From positions 49,821 to 113,820 of the forward strand of contig PNKC01000003.1 in NCBI GenBank assembly GCA_013822275.1: 64,000 nucleotides of DNA, read 5' to 3'. Positions 1-10,269 of this stretch are shown piece by piece; position 1 is the stretch's first letter, and every line of letters starts with the position of its first letter. Origin of the DNA: Anaerolinea sp. (lineage in GTDB: Bacteria > Chloroflexota > Dehalococcoidia > Tepidiformales > Tepidiformaceae). Made by a program: the position numbers and the translations under genes. The notes under the pieces are model-generated. The model saw only the letters and a program-made list of their open reading frames with translations, was not told where the DNA came from and did no database searches.

Positions 1-1
1 T

Positions 2-547
2 CTCCTCCAGGGCGTGAACACGAACCCCACCCGCACCGGGGTGCTGGACATCATGCGGGCCATGGGCGCCGACCTTGAGATCCTGGAAGAGCGGACCAGC
101 GGAGGCGAGCCGCTGGCCGACATTCTCGTCCGAAGCTCCAAACTGCGCGGGACGACAGTCGGCGGCGGCCTCGTCCCACGGGCGATCGACGAACTCCCGC
201 TCGTCGCCCTGCTCGCCTGCTTCGCGGACGGCGAGACAGTCGTGAAAGACGCCAGCGAACTGCGGGTTAAGGAGTCAGACCGCGTCGAGATGGTCGTCCA
301 GGCGCTGGGCCGCCTTGGCGCGAAAGTGACCGCGCGGGAGGACGGATTCGTGGTCCACGGGCCCATCCCTCTGCACGGCGGCAAGGTTGACGCCGCCGGC
401 GACCACCGCATCGGCATGCTCGCCGCCATCGCGGGAATGCTCGCGGACGGTCAAACCCGCGTGGAGAACGACGCGGTCGGCGTCTCCTATCCGAGTTTCT
501 GGGATGACCTCGCAGCCGCAGCCCACGGCGGAACGGCCCGACTGTGA
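2..547 (+). CDS. aroA: 3-phosphoshikimate 1-carboxyvinyltransferase (EPSP synthase), C-terminal part; 5' end outside window
   Basis: NPTRTGVLDIMRAMGADL...ELRVKESDRVEMVVQALGRLGA...GDHRIGMLAAIAGM match the EPSP synthase C-terminal domain; reading frame is open to the window edge. Confidence 0.95.
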   Translation, partial: LLQGVNTNPTRTGVLDIMRAMGADLEILEERTSGGEPLADILVRSSKLRGTTVGGGLVPRAIDELPLVALLACFADGETVVKDASELRVKESDRVEMVVQALGRLGAKVTAREDGFVVHGPIPLHGGKVDAAGDHRIGMLAAIAGMLADGQTRVENDAVGVSYPSFWDDLAAAAHGGTARL

Positions 548-1143
548 AGAAGAAACCACTCGTCATCGTCCTCCACGGGCCCGCTGGCGTGGGCAAGGAC
601 AGCGTGATCGAGAAGCTGCAAGAACGCACCGGAATCAAGCGTGCCACCAGCTCCACCACGCGCTCACCCCGGGAAGGCGAAGAGCATGGCCGGGATTACT
701 ACTTCCTCTCCTGGGCAGAGTTCGAAGCGGGGATCGCCGCTGGCGAGTTCGTCGAGTACGCCACCGTCTACGACGACTACAAGGGCGTCCGCGCGAGCGA
801 GGTGCGACGGCTCCTCGAATCCGGCGAGGACATGATCATCCGCACCGATGTCCAGGGCGCGCGCACCTGGCGTGACAAGCTGGACGGCGCCATCTTCATC
901 TTCCTCATGGCGGAAGACCGCGAGACCCTTCGGGCGCGCCTGATCGGCCGCCAGAGCGAGACGGTGGACGCAATCGAGCGACGGCTGGCTGAGATCGACG
1001 CCGAGATTGACGACATCCCAAACAACGACTATGTCGTCTACAACCATCACGGCGCGTTGGACGCCGCGGTCGCCGAGATCGAGGCAATCATGGAACGCGA
1101 GCGGGTGAACCCGGCCCGGCCCAGGCCCCACCTCCGCGGCTGA
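544..1143 (+). CDS. gmk: guanylate kinase
   Basis: P-loop GPAGVGKDSVIEKL, TTRSPREGEEHGRDYYFLS, overlaps aroA stop (GTGA). Confidence 0.9.
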   Translation: MKKKPLVIVLHGPAGVGKDSVIEKLQERTGIKRATSSTTRSPREGEEHGRDYYFLSWAEFEAGIAAGEFVEYATVYDDYKGVRASEVRRLLESGEDMIIRTDVQGARTWRDKLDGAIFIFLMAEDRETLRARLIGRQSETVDAIERRLAEIDAEIDDIPNNDYVVYNHHGALDAAVAEIEAIMERERVNPARPRPHLRG

Positions 1144-1202
1144 TGTCGCAGACGCGCCAGCGCCCGTAGGATCGGCCCTTACCACCTGTGGGGAGGCGGC
1201 CG

Positions 1203-2054
1203 ATGGACCCGTCATTCGCGAACCTGTTCAACCTTGAAGGGAAGACGGCGCTCGTCACGGGCGCATCGAGCGGGCTCGGCGTCGCCTTCGCCCGCGGCCT
1301 CGCCCGCGCCGGCGCCAATGTCGTCGTCACCGCCCGCCGCCAGGAGCTGATCGACAAGACCGCCGAGATGGTCCGGAGCTTTGGCGGACGTTCGACCGCC
1401 ATCTCAGCGGACATCACGGACGACGCCCAGGTTGAGCGCCTCTTCGACCAGACCGTCGCGGAGTACGGCCGCCTCGACATCCTCGTCAACAACGCTGGCT
1501 ACACCGACCGTTCTGGCCTCCGCCACGACCTCGGCAGCATGAAGCGCATGCGATCGATCATCGAGCTCGACCTTGTCGCCACAGTGAACGGTTGCAGGCT
1601 CGCCGGAAAACAGATGATGAAGCAGGACGGCCGCGGGACGATCATCAACATCAGCTCAATCCTCGGGCGGGTCGGGAGTGAATTCCGGGCCGCGTCGTAC
1701 CACGCGGCCAAAGGTGGCGTGGACGCTCTCACAAGGGTCCTCGCCCTGGAGTACGCGCGTGAAGGCATCCGGGTGAACGCCATCGCGCCATCCTACTTCG
1801 ATGGCACCGAGTTGATGGACAAGGTGTTTGAAGCGAACCCCGCCACTCGCGACCACAGCATTAGCCGCACGCCTATGGGCCGCCTCGGGCAGCCGGAGGA
1901 CCTGGAGGGCGCCGTCGTGTTCCTCGCATCGGACGCTGCCCGCTTTGTCACGGGCCACATCCTGTACGTGGACGGCGGATGGACTGCTGGCGGCGGATAC
2001 CACCAGTTGCCCCCGCTGTGGGAGAGCTCTCCGGGCCACCAGCTCCTGCAGTAG
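1203..2054 (+). CDS. SDR family oxidoreductase
   Basis: GKTALVTGASSGLG, YHAAKGGVDALTR, NNAGYTD; start chosen at MDPSFANLFNLEGK. Confidence 0.9.
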   Translation: MDPSFANLFNLEGKTALVTGASSGLGVAFARGLARAGANVVVTARRQELIDKTAEMVRSFGGRSTAISADITDDAQVERLFDQTVAEYGRLDILVNNAGYTDRSGLRHDLGSMKRMRSIIELDLVATVNGCRLAGKQMMKQDGRGTIINISSILGRVGSEFRAASYHAAKGGVDALTRVLALEYAREGIRVNAIAPSYFDGTELMDKVFEANPATRDHSISRTPMGRLGQPEDLEGAVVFLASDAARFVTGHILYVDGGWTAGGGYHQLPPLWESSPGHQLLQ

Positions 2055-2063
2055 CCCGGCTTC

Positions 2064-3152
2064 TCAGTGCACCAGGCGGTAGAAGCAGAACATGTCATGC
2101 TCCAACGGCAGAATTTCGATGTCAGCGAACCCTGCATCCCGCGCGTAGCCGCGTAGAGTCGAAGGGCGCATCACCGTACCGGTGGCAGCCGACTTTGGTG
2201 CGGACATCCCATCGAGCAGGCAAACGCCGAGACTGAAGCCGTAGAAGAGCCTTTCAAACAGGTCGCCGACGGCGCCGAACTCCTCTGCCACGCGTTCATC
2301 CATCACGACCACCGGCGCACCCGGCTTCGCAAGCCGTCGCATCGTCCCCAGGACACTCACCGGGTCGGACAGGTCGTGGATACACTCGAACGCACAAACG
2401 AGGTCGAACTCACCGGCGATCGCGGGGTCGCCGGCGTCGCGATGGTGCACAGTGACGCGGTCCCCGAGTCCAGCCTCGGCCACGTTGTGGCGAGCGAGAG
2501 CCACCGACGCATGGTCGAGGTCGAACGCGTCGACCCGCGCCTCGGGATAGGCAGTGGCAACAGCTATCGCGGCCCAGCCACCGCCCGGTCCGATTTCGGC
2601 TACGCGAGCGCCCGGCGCGGACAGTGCATCGTGAACCTCGGCGATCTGCGAGAGGTAGCCCGGGACCAGGCTGTTCGTGAAAAACGGCCGGTTGAAGTCC
2701 GACTGCGCCGTCCGCATGTCCTCACCGAACGCTTCCCACGGGACGCCGCCACCAGACCGGTAGGCAGCGAGCGCTGACCCAGCGTTGGCGACGGCACTTA
2801 CCAGGAACCGCCCAAGCGGCGCCACAAACAGTTCGCTCTGGCGGTCGTGGAGCACCGCCTCGTAACCCGGGGGCATCGCGAAGCGGTTCACTCCGGAGGC
2901 ATCCTGCGTGAAGGTTAGAAAGCCTGCCGTCGCCTGCTGCTCCAGCCACTCGCGCGCATACCGTTCGTTCGTGGCAGTCCTGGCTGCAAGTTCCACGGGC
3001 GTGGCTGGCCCATCGTTCACGAGCGACGAGTACCAGCCGAGCTTCTCGCCTGCGTAGATTGAGACGATCTCCATCGCCCCGGCGGCCGATTCAACAAGGC
3101 GGCCAACAAGTTCCTCGGGTGACGCGAGGGCATTGGTCGTTTCGGTGGACAT
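2064..3152 (-). CDS. class I SAM-dependent methyltransferase
   Basis: VAEIGPGGGWAAIAVATAYPEARVDAFDLD SAM-binding motif. Confidence 0.85.
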   Translation of the reverse strand: MSTETTNALASPEELVGRLVESAAGAMEIVSIYAGEKLGWYSSLVNDGPATPVELAARTATNERYAREWLEQQATAGFLTFTQDASGVNRFAMPPGYEAVLHDRQSELFVAPLGRFLVSAVANAGSALAAYRSGGGVPWEAFGEDMRTAQSDFNRPFFTNSLVPGYLSQIAEVHDALSAPGARVAEIGPGGGWAAIAVATAYPEARVDAFDLDHASVALARHNVAEAGLGDRVTVHHRDAGDPAIAGEFDLVCAFECIHDLSDPVSVLGTMRRLAKPGAPVVVMDERVAEEFGAVGDLFERLFYGFSLGVCLLDGMSAPKSAATGTVMRPSTLRGYARDAGFADIEILPLEHDMFCFYRLVH

Positions 3153-3274
3153 GGACGGTTCCTTCGGTCTCGCCTGCTGGAGGAAACCGGTGGCGAGGGT
3201 GAGATGGGCGTCACTATACCGAAGTCCACTTCGCGGTATCCAGCCGTAGCGACCGGTTCGAGTCGGCGGGCCCG

Positions 3275-4267
3275 CTACCTCCCGGGGCCGAGCGCCTCAA
3301 TCATCTCCCTGCACGACCGAGGATAGTCACTGCCCGGGATCGGGACTGGCATGATGAACGCCGTGTCCATCCCTGCCGCTGCGTAGTCCTCGAGCTGCTT
3401 CCGGATGGATGCGGCAGTGCCAATCAGCGCCCGCTCAGCGATGAACGACATCGGGACGCCTTTCAGCGCGGCTTCCCGTTCGCCACGTCCCCAGCGCTCC
3501 GTCGTCGTCGCGCACAACTCTGCGTAGCCGTCGCGGGCAAAGAACGTCTGGTACACCGGGGCGAGGACGTATGTAAGCAACTCCTGCTGATAGCGCGGAA
3601 GTGCCAACTCCGGGTCGTCAGTTACGGTAGCGCGGAAATAGATGCTGACCTCGAACGGGGCGTCAATCCCCGCCGTGGCTCGCGCCTCCTTCATGATCCC
3701 GACCGAGCGCCGCACCTGGGCAGGGCTCACGAAGTTGAGGATCGCCCCGTCGCCGATCTCCCCGGCGAGCCGGAGCATTGCGTCATTGAGCGCAGCCAGG
3801 TGAATCGGTACCTGGCGGGGATTGCGGCTCGACAGGCTCGCCCTGCGCATTGGGAACGGACCGTCCGCCGTGACGCGTTCCCCGGAAAGGAGTCCTCGCA
3901 TGAGCCGCACGTACTCCCGGGTCCCGCTGACCGGCTTCCCCCAGGGGCGGCCGTGCCAGTCCTCGACGATCACCTTTGTACTCGTCCCCAGACCAAGGAC
4001 GAACCGGCCGTCGGTCAACTCAGCGAGGGACGTCGCAGTCTGCGCCATGAGCAGGGGGTCGCGCGTTTGGATCGGAACGATTGCGGTACCGACCCGGGCC
4101 GAAGTCGTCGCCGACCCGATTGCGGCCGCCTGCGTCACAGCATCCGCCCCGTTGACTTCGGACACCCACGCTCCGCGGAATCCGCGCTCTTCGCCCAGGG
4201 CAGCGAATTCCCGTTGTTCGAACAGGTCCCGTCCCGGGACGGCAAGGTCGAGGCGATAGTTCGGCAT
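3275..4267 (-). CDS. LLM class (F420-dependent-like) flavin oxidoreductase
   Basis: Luciferase-like fold motifs (TSARVGTAIVPIQTRDPLLMAQTATSLAELTDGRFVLGLGTSTKVIVEDWHG); start at MPNYRLDLAVPG. Confidence 0.85.
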   Translation of the reverse strand: MPNYRLDLAVPGRDLFEQREFAALGEERGFRGAWVSEVNGADAVTQAAAIGSATTSARVGTAIVPIQTRDPLLMAQTATSLAELTDGRFVLGLGTSTKVIVEDWHGRPWGKPVSGTREYVRLMRGLLSGERVTADGPFPMRRASLSSRNPRQVPIHLAALNDAMLRLAGEIGDGAILNFVSPAQVRRSVGIMKEARATAGIDAPFEVSIYFRATVTDDPELALPRYQQELLTYVLAPVYQTFFARDGYAELCATTTERWGRGEREAALKGVPMSFIAERALIGTAASIRKQLEDYAAAGMDTAFIMPVPIPGSDYPRSCREMIEALGPGR

Positions 4268-4271
4268 GCTT

Positions 4272-5318
4272 TCAGGCCGTCGCGCCCTTGCTGGCGCCGG
4301 TGATATCCGCCATAAGGGCGAGCGCAGCGGGCTCACGGGCCTGGACGAGCAGAGTGCTCACGCCGGCGTCTTCCCACGCCCTGTAGCGCTCCTTGATGCG
4401 CTCCACGGGCCCGCAGAGCGACATTTCGTCGCACAGTTCGTCCGGCACCGCCTCCGTCGCCTCCGCCTTGCGGCCGGCCAGGTAGAGCTCCTGGATCTTC
4501 TCGGCGGCCTCGGTGTAGCCGTACTTGCGCGCCATCTCGTTGTGGAAGTTCTTCTCCCTGGCGCCCATGCCGCCCACGTAGAGCGCGATGTTCGGCTTCA
4601 TTTCTGCAAGCAGCGCCTTCACGTCGTTGCCGACTGCAACGGTGCAGCCCGCGGCGATATCGAAGTCCTTGTACGACTTACCGTTGCCGGCCCGCGTGAA
4701 ACCTTCTTCCAGGGCCGGACGGAAGAGGTGCATCCGCTGCGGCGAGAACCAGATCGGCAGCCAGCCGTCCGCAAGCTCGGCCGTTGCTCGGACGTTCACC
4801 GGGCCCATCGTGGCCAGGTACACGGGCAACTGGCGGCCGTGCAGGATGCTCTTCAGCGGCTTCCCGAGCCCGGTCGCGCCGGGCCCACGGTACGGAAGCT
4901 GGTACTCCTCGCCGTCATACGCCACCGGCTCATCCCGCGCCCAGATCTTGCGCAGGATCTCCACGTACTCCCGCGTGCGCGCCGCGGGCTTGCCATAGGG
5001 GACACCATGCCAGCCCTCCACCACCTGCGGTCCCGACAATCCAAGCCCCACAAGGGCACGCCCACCGGAGAGCTGGTCCAGCGTGGACATCGTCATCGCG
5101 CACATCGCCGGCGTGCGGCCGGGAATCTGCATGATCCCGGTGCCGAGCTTGATCCTGCTCGTCTTCGCCGCCAGGTACGCCAGCGGCGTCACGGCGTCGG
5201 AGCCGTAGGCCTCGGCAGTCCAGACCGAGTCGTAGCCCAGGCGCTCGACCTCGAGGACAAGGTCGAGCGGGAGGCGCAATTGGGCGCCTGAATAGCCGAT
5301 GTTGATCGCGAGCTTCAC
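4272..5318 (-). CDS. LLM class (F420-dependent-like) flavin oxidoreductase
   Basis: [53 protein letters not shown]; tandem paralogue of previous gene. Confidence 0.88.
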   Translation of the reverse strand: MKLAINIGYSGAQLRLPLDLVLEVERLGYDSVWTAEAYGSDAVTPLAYLAAKTSRIKLGTGIMQIPGRTPAMCAMTMSTLDQLSGGRALVGLGLSGPQVVEGWHGVPYGKPAARTREYVEILRKIWARDEPVAYDGEEYQLPYRGPGATGLGKPLKSILHGRQLPVYLATMGPVNVRATAELADGWLPIWFSPQRMHLFRPALEEGFTRAGNGKSYKDFDIAAGCTVAVGNDVKALLAEMKPNIALYVGGMGAREKNFHNEMARKYGYTEAAEKIQELYLAGRKAEATEAVPDELCDEMSLCGPVERIKERYRAWEDAGVSTLLVQAREPAALALMADITGASKGATA

Positions 5319-5397
5319 GGAGTAGTCCCAGGGCCAAGCGCGGCCGCGAGGGCGAGTCTACCGCGTACGCCGTCGCGGCAACAGCCTCGAGCCTAAC

Positions 5398-6072
5398 TTA
5401 AGCGATAAACCGGTAGCCCTTGCCACGGATCGTCTGAATCTGCTCCGCGGTCCCCAGGACATCCCGGAGCTTCCGGCGGAGGTTGCTTACGTGGGCACGC
5501 ACCAGCGTGCTCGCTCCCGCGGAATCGTGGTACTGCCACACGTCCACGAGCAGTTCCCGCGGGTGCAAGATCTCGCCCTCGTGTTGCATGAGGTAGGCGA
5601 GGAGGGTCGCCTCAATGTGGGTGAGGTGGGCCTCGCGGTCTTCGCAACGCAGCGTGTTCGTTTTCAGGTCGAGGTCGATCCCGATCGGCGCGCCGTCCTT
5701 GCGCGGGTGGCCCAACCGCTCACGCAACGCTTCACCCAGCGCTTCGATGGGGAACGGCTTCTTGATCACTGCTCCATCGACTTTGAAATGGGGCCTGCGC
5801 GCGCCCTTGTGCAGCAGATACACCATGATCGGCGGCTGCACGGTGTAGGTATGCGAGAGCCACTGGTTGAACTGGCTGAAATTAACCCCGTCCTCGCCCC
5901 GGGGGAGGCCCTGGACATCCGCAACGATCGCATCGAATCGGGCATCTTCGAGGTAGTTGATCGCTGTGCCGTACGTGCCGGCGGTGGCGGTGTCGTAACC
6001 CCGATCCCTCAAGTAGTCAGTCACTGAGGTTCGCATTCGGGGTTCGCGGCTGATGACGAAAACGGATGTCAT
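5398..6072 (-). CDS. OmpR-like response regulator with winged-helix DNA-binding domain, atypical receiver
   Basis: C-terminal wHTH: HPRELLVDVWQYHDSAGASTLVRAHVSNLRRKLRDVLG...IRGKGYRFIA; N-terminal receiver-like with VADVQG and KKPFP. Confidence 0.85.
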   Translation of the reverse strand: MTSVFVISREPRMRTSVTDYLRDRGYDTATAGTYGTAINYLEDARFDAIVADVQGLPRGEDGVNFSQFNQWLSHTYTVQPPIMVYLLHKGARRPHFKVDGAVIKKPFPIEALGEALRERLGHPRKDGAPIGIDLDLKTNTLRCEDREAHLTHIEATLLAYLMQHEGEILHPRELLVDVWQYHDSAGASTLVRAHVSNLRRKLRDVLGTAEQIQTIRGKGYRFIA

Positions 6073-6243
6073 GCTTTGGCGACAGTCTCTCTCGGGGGCG
6101 GCGTTCGAGCATCTTCGGGACGGGTAAGGATGGTGTCAAGCAAGAAAGGGGCCTCCCCAGAACATAAGCGCGTGAACTTCTCGTAACACCCCGCTTTGGC
6201 CCGAGCACGGCCCTGGGCTGCGCTCCGAAAAGCGGCGAATACG

Positions 6244-7008
6244 CTATTCGGATCCCGTCAATTCGTACGTCAGCCGCTCGATGCGGGCGCGGATGAGCGT
6301 GTGCGGCGCCTCCACACCCACCCAGGCGTACTGCGTGATGCTGTCCGTGCGGATGCGCACTTTCCAGGCCCTGAATTCGCCCGCCGGCACCTTCACCTTC
6401 TCCGCCGTTTCAACCTTAAGTTCGACCGAGAAGACGCGGCCGTTGCCCGCGTTTACGTTCTTGTATGCGGCCTCGTACCCCTGCTTCAAGTCGATCCCAC
6501 GGACCAGCCAGAGCAGCGACTCGTCGTCGTACCAGCCAGGGTCCGGGCTTGTCTCATCCGGCTTCGGCAGGTCTCTTTCCGTCTCATTCAGCTTGCCGTT
6601 CGAATCAGCGGTGAATCGGACTGAGTCCTCGCCGTAGCTGGCGGTGAAGGTTGTCCGCTTGTTCTTTTCGCCATCCGAGATAACGCGGATGGCCGAGTAT
6701 GGCTTCAACGTCCGGGCATCGACGACGGCCGTCCCGTCGTCGCGGTTCGGTCCGTCGCCGCACAGGCGCGAGAGCTTCGTCTTCCCGGGTTCGAACTCAG
6801 GCCGTGTTTCCAGGCTGCACGTCCCGTAGACCTCGCCGCCGCTGTCGATGAGGTTGTAGTGGCTGACTTCGTCCCCGGACCACGGCGGGCCGGTGAACAC
6901 CTTCTCGACGCGGACTTCGTCGCCGCCGGTACACGAGGTCACAAGGATCGCGAGCACCGTGATCAGGGCGGGCGCGACCCCCAGCCGCCGAAACTGCCGG
7001 GTGTTCAA
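6244..7008 (-). CDS. predicted lipoprotein, unknown function
   Basis: N-terminal signal with lipobox LVTSC; TTG start overlapping ltaE stop region (TTGA). Confidence 0.6.
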   Translation of the reverse strand: MNTRQFRRLGVAPALITVLAILVTSCTGGDEVRVEKVFTGPPWSGDEVSHYNLIDSGGEVYGTCSLETRPEFEPGKTKLSRLCGDGPNRDDGTAVVDARTLKPYSAIRVISDGEKNKRTTFTASYGEDSVRFTADSNGKLNETERDLPKPDETSPDPGWYDDESLLWLVRGIDLKQGYEAAYKNVNAGNGRVFSVELKVETAEKVKVPAGEFRAWKVRIRTDSITQYAWVGVEAPHTLIRARIERLTYELTGSE

Positions 7009-8042
7009 ACCGCTACCGCCAAAACCGCACGCTTCACCCGGACGGCAACGTCAGCGATGTCTTCCGCCGAGATGTTGATGTGGGTCACAAAGCGGATCCT
7101 CCGCGGTCCAAAGGCGACGGCAAGGATGCCTTCGGCGGCAAACGCCTCCAGCCAGCCGCTGACACTCCCACGCACAATGTCCACGACGACGATGTTGGTT
7201 TGCGGCACGTTGGGCGAAAAGGCCTCGTACGACCGGAACGTGTCTGCCAGGCGGCGGGCATTGGCATGGTCTTCGGCCATGCACTCGACGTTGTGCTCAA
7301 GGGCGTACAGGCCCGCCGCCGCCAGGACGCCGGCCTGGCGCATCCCCCCGCCGAGCATCTTGCGATTCCGGCGCGCCAGCTCCACGAAGGCGGGCGTGCC
7401 GCAGAGGACGGACCCCACCGGGCACCCCAGCCCCTTGGAGAGGCAGAAGGAAACGCTGTCGCAGTCGCGGGCAATCCGCGCCGCCGGCACGCCCAGTGCG
7501 GCCTGCGCGTTGAAGATGCGCGCGCCGTCCAGGTGGACCTTGACCGCCCGCTCGTGCGCAACGCCAGCCAGCTCGTCCATCGCGGTCACCGGGAGGGCCG
7601 CCCCGCCGCAGCGATTGTGCGTGTTCTCCAGGCACAGCAACGACGTGACCGGGTTATGGATGTTCGGAGGGCGGACCGCCGCCGCTACCTCCGCAGGATG
7701 GAGAAGCCCCTCGGGCGTGTTCTTGAGGGCGTGCGTCTGCACGTTCGCTATCCGCGCGGCGCCTGAGACTTCGTAGTTGAAGATGTGCGACTCATCGCCA
7801 AGGATGAGCTCGTCTCCCGGCCGCGTGTGCGCGAGCACAGCGACGAGGTTGGCCATGGTGCCACTGGGCACGAACAGCGCCGCCTCCTTTCCCATGACCT
7901 CCGCTGCGACCGCTTCCAGCCGGTTCACGGTCGGGTCATCGCCAAACACGTCATCCCCCACTTCGGCTTCGTACATCGCGCGACGCATCTCCGGGCCGGG
8001 CTTGCTTACCGTGTCGCTTCGCAGGTCAATGACTCTCTTCAT
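7005..8042 (-). CDS. ltaE: low-specificity L-threonine aldolase
   Basis: MKRVIDLRSDTVSKPGPEMRRAMYEAEVGDDVFGDDPTVNRLE; PLP lysine region SFCLSKGLGCPVGSVLCG. Confidence 0.92.
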   Translation of the reverse strand: MKRVIDLRSDTVSKPGPEMRRAMYEAEVGDDVFGDDPTVNRLEAVAAEVMGKEAALFVPSGTMANLVAVLAHTRPGDELILGDESHIFNYEVSGAARIANVQTHALKNTPEGLLHPAEVAAAVRPPNIHNPVTSLLCLENTHNRCGGAALPVTAMDELAGVAHERAVKVHLDGARIFNAQAALGVPAARIARDCDSVSFCLSKGLGCPVGSVLCGTPAFVELARRNRKMLGGGMRQAGVLAAAGLYALEHNVECMAEDHANARRLADTFRSYEAFSPNVPQTNIVVVDIVRGSVSGWLEAFAAEGILAVAFGPRRIRFVTHINISAEDIADVAVRVKRAVLAVAV

Positions 8043-8479
8043 GACTGCCGCTCCCACATCGTTTGATAGTGGGCCGCGCCGCGGATGGCGCCGGCCACTT
8101 CGGCTCGCTCCAGGGTGAGGAGTTCTTCCATCACCCGGCCGCACTGCTCGGTCGTCTCGTCGTCGCCGAGGGCGCTGACGCGGTCGACGAGGTGTTGCCA
8201 GACGCCCGAAGCGAGGATGACGGGCATGGTCCGCGGCCAATGGAAGGTCATCACCTTTTCCGGATAGGGGAACTCCGGCCGGAGCTTCTTGATCGACTTG
8301 AACCGGTCGTCCACGGATTCCGCCCGGGCAACAACCATCACAATCGGCCTAATGCCCGGCTTTGTCCGGAAGTCCACGAGGAGCCGCTTATCGATGAGAT
8401 GGAAACGGACGACGAGGACATCGGCGGAATCAATGACTTTGAAGACCTCGTCGAGGTCAACACCGAATTCGTCACTCAT
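8039..8479 (-). CDS. conserved hypothetical protein
   Basis: ORF overlapping ltaE start by 4 nt; no family recognised. Confidence 0.6.
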   Translation of the reverse strand: MSDEFGVDLDEVFKVIDSADVLVVRFHLIDKRLLVDFRTKPGIRPIVMVVARAESVDDRFKSIKKLRPEFPYPEKVMTFHWPRTMPVILASGVWQHLVDRVSALGDDETTEQCGRVMEELLTLERAEVAGAIRGAAHYQTMWERQS

Positions 8480-8566
8480 GGCAATTGCCGGGGGGGATGA
8501 TCATGGGGTTCGCGATCGATGGTAGGCCAGGGTTAAGCGGGGCGCAAAAGGGTGGCGTGGGCCGCC

Positions 8567-8974
8567 TCAGTTAATCGCTTTCACCTTGTCGATCATCCCT
8601 GCCAGGGCAACCGGCCTCTCGGCGGCGGGAGTCGAGAGCAGGGCGCTCCAGGAGCTGCACGCTGGCTCGAAGGGAGTGAGGTCGGCAACGGCGAATTCGT
8701 TCGACTTGCCGCTCCGCACGGCGCTGCAAAGGACGCTCACGCGGTTCGTGAGCAGATCTTCGTTGCACTCGCCCTTGCCGTCCTTCTGGGCCTGGTAGCA
8801 ATCCTTGAGCCGGACGAACTCCGTTTCCATGGCGGCCGCCATGGCGCGCGCCCCTCCGCCAACCGAATCCGAAGAGCTTGCGCGGCCGGGTTTTTCGGAA
8901 CTGTCATCGCCTCCGCCACCACAGGCGGCAAGAAACAGGGCGGCAACGGGGAGAAGAAGCGCAATGCGAAGCAT
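8567..8974 (-). CDS. predicted small lipoprotein
   Basis: MLRIALLLPVAALFLAACGGGGDDSS lipobox. Confidence 0.65.
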   Translation of the reverse strand: MLRIALLLPVAALFLAACGGGGDDSSEKPGRASSSDSVGGGARAMAAAMETEFVRLKDCYQAQKDGKGECNEDLLTNRVSVLCSAVRSGKSNEFAVADLTPFEPACSSWSALLSTPAAERPVALAGMIDKVKAIN

Positions 8975-9112
8975 GCGGCGAAGTCTATCGGCGCCGCGAC
9001 TCGATGCAAGCGAGTGGTGTCACGCTTGTGCTCCTCAACGGGCAAACAGGGAAAGGTTGCGTCTGGAAGCGGTCCACAGCCCGTAACACCGGGCGCAGGG
9101 CGGTCTGGTTGG

Positions 9113-9186
9113 TCGGGGTGCACAGATTTGAACTGTGGGCCTCTGCGTCCCAAACGCAGCGCTCTGCCAGGCTGAGCTACACCCCG
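9113..9186 (-). tRNA. tRNA-Pro (anticodon TGG); CCA encoded (extends to 9110)
   Basis: Reverse strand CGGGGTGTAGCTCAG...CTGCG-TTTGGGA-CGCAG...GTTCAAATC...CACCCCGA-CCA cloverleaf. Confidence 0.95.
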
Positions 9187-9232
9187 CGCCGCCGCACCCG
9201 CCAATTGTGACACATCCGTGCGATTCGCGGCG

Positions 9233-10174
9233 TCAGGCGACCGGCTCCGGCAGCGCGCAGCCGATGATTTCGTTGACGTCGGCTATCCCGCGCTCCTCCA
9301 GCCAGCGCGCCAGCCCTTCCAGCACATCGAGGGGCGCGCGCGGGTTGGCGAACGTGGCGGTGCCCACCTGCACGGCCGTCGCGCCGGCCATCAGGAACTC
9401 GACGGCGTCTTCGCCACTGCTGATGCCGCCACAACCGATGACAGGGATGCGGACGGCTCTCGCAACGTCGTAGACGATTCGCAGGGCGATCGGCTTGATC
9501 GCCGGGCCGCTGAGGCCCCCGCGGGCCCGCGGAAGCACAGGCGCGCGCCGCCGCGTGTCGATCGCAAGGCCGAGCACGGTGTTGATCGCGCAAATGGCTG
9601 CGGCGCCTTCCCGCTCGCACGCCACAGCGAGTCCGACGGGGTCGGTGATGTTGGGCGTCAGCTTCACGATGACCGGGAGGTCTGTGTTGCGCACGGCGGA
9701 GCGGACCGCGCGGCCTGCCGCCTCCACGTTCTGGCCGATTTCGATGCCTCCGATATCCACGTTGGGGCAGCTGATGTTCAGTTCGAGCGCAGCCACTCCC
9801 GGCACGCCGTCCAGCATCCGTGCCATTTCGCCAAACTCTTCCGGCGTGTCGCCGGCGATATTGACGATGACGGGCACGTCCCACCTGGCCCAGATTGGCG
9901 CCATCTCCGAAATGCACTTTTTGATGCCGATGTTCTGGAGGCCGATTGAGTTCAGCATCCCTGCGGGCGTCTCCGCGACGCGTGGCTGCGGGTTCCCCTG
10001 GCGCGCCACCATCGTGACCCCCTTGGAGACGACAGCACCGAGGGCGTTCACGTCGAAGTGGCGGGCAAACTCCAGCCCCCAGCTGAACGTCCCCGAGGCG
10101 GGCATCACGGGGTTGCGGAGGACAAGGCTGTTCTTGGCGCCGGGTGCGAGGTCAACCGCGAGCAAAGGGGGCAT
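9233..10174 (-). CDS. pyrD: dihydroorotate dehydrogenase
   Basis: PVMPASGTFSWG, LNISCPNVDIGG, VIVKLTPNITD, VIGCGGISSGEDAVEFLMAGATAVQVGTA. Confidence 0.93.
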   Translation of the reverse strand: MPPLLAVDLAPGAKNSLVLRNPVMPASGTFSWGLEFARHFDVNALGAVVSKGVTMVARQGNPQPRVAETPAGMLNSIGLQNIGIKKCISEMAPIWARWDVPVIVNIAGDTPEEFGEMARMLDGVPGVAALELNISCPNVDIGGIEIGQNVEAAGRAVRSAVRNTDLPVIVKLTPNITDPVGLAVACEREGAAAICAINTVLGLAIDTRRRAPVLPRARGGLSGPAIKPIALRIVYDVARAVRIPVIGCGGISSGEDAVEFLMAGATAVQVGTATFANPRAPLDVLEGLARWLEERGIADVNEIIGCALPEPVA

Positions 10175-10214
10175 GCAATCCCAGTGTAGCAGCGCGAAAC
10201 GCCGGGACGAACGC

Positions 10215-10248
10215 AAAAAGACGGCCGGGAGTTTGATTCCCGGCCGTC
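10215..10248 (-). terminator. intrinsic terminator of the 10270..10491 gene
   Basis: 11-bp perfect stem GACGGCCGGGA/TCCCGGCCGTC followed on the minus strand by TTTTTGC. Confidence 0.85.
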
Positions 10249-10269
10249 AAAAGCAATCGTGACGGGCTC

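Noticed and set aside
3275-5318. Tandem LLM flavin enzymes as a novel pathway
   Set aside because: Tandem LLM paralogues are common in actinobacteria and Chloroflexota; no special neighbours.
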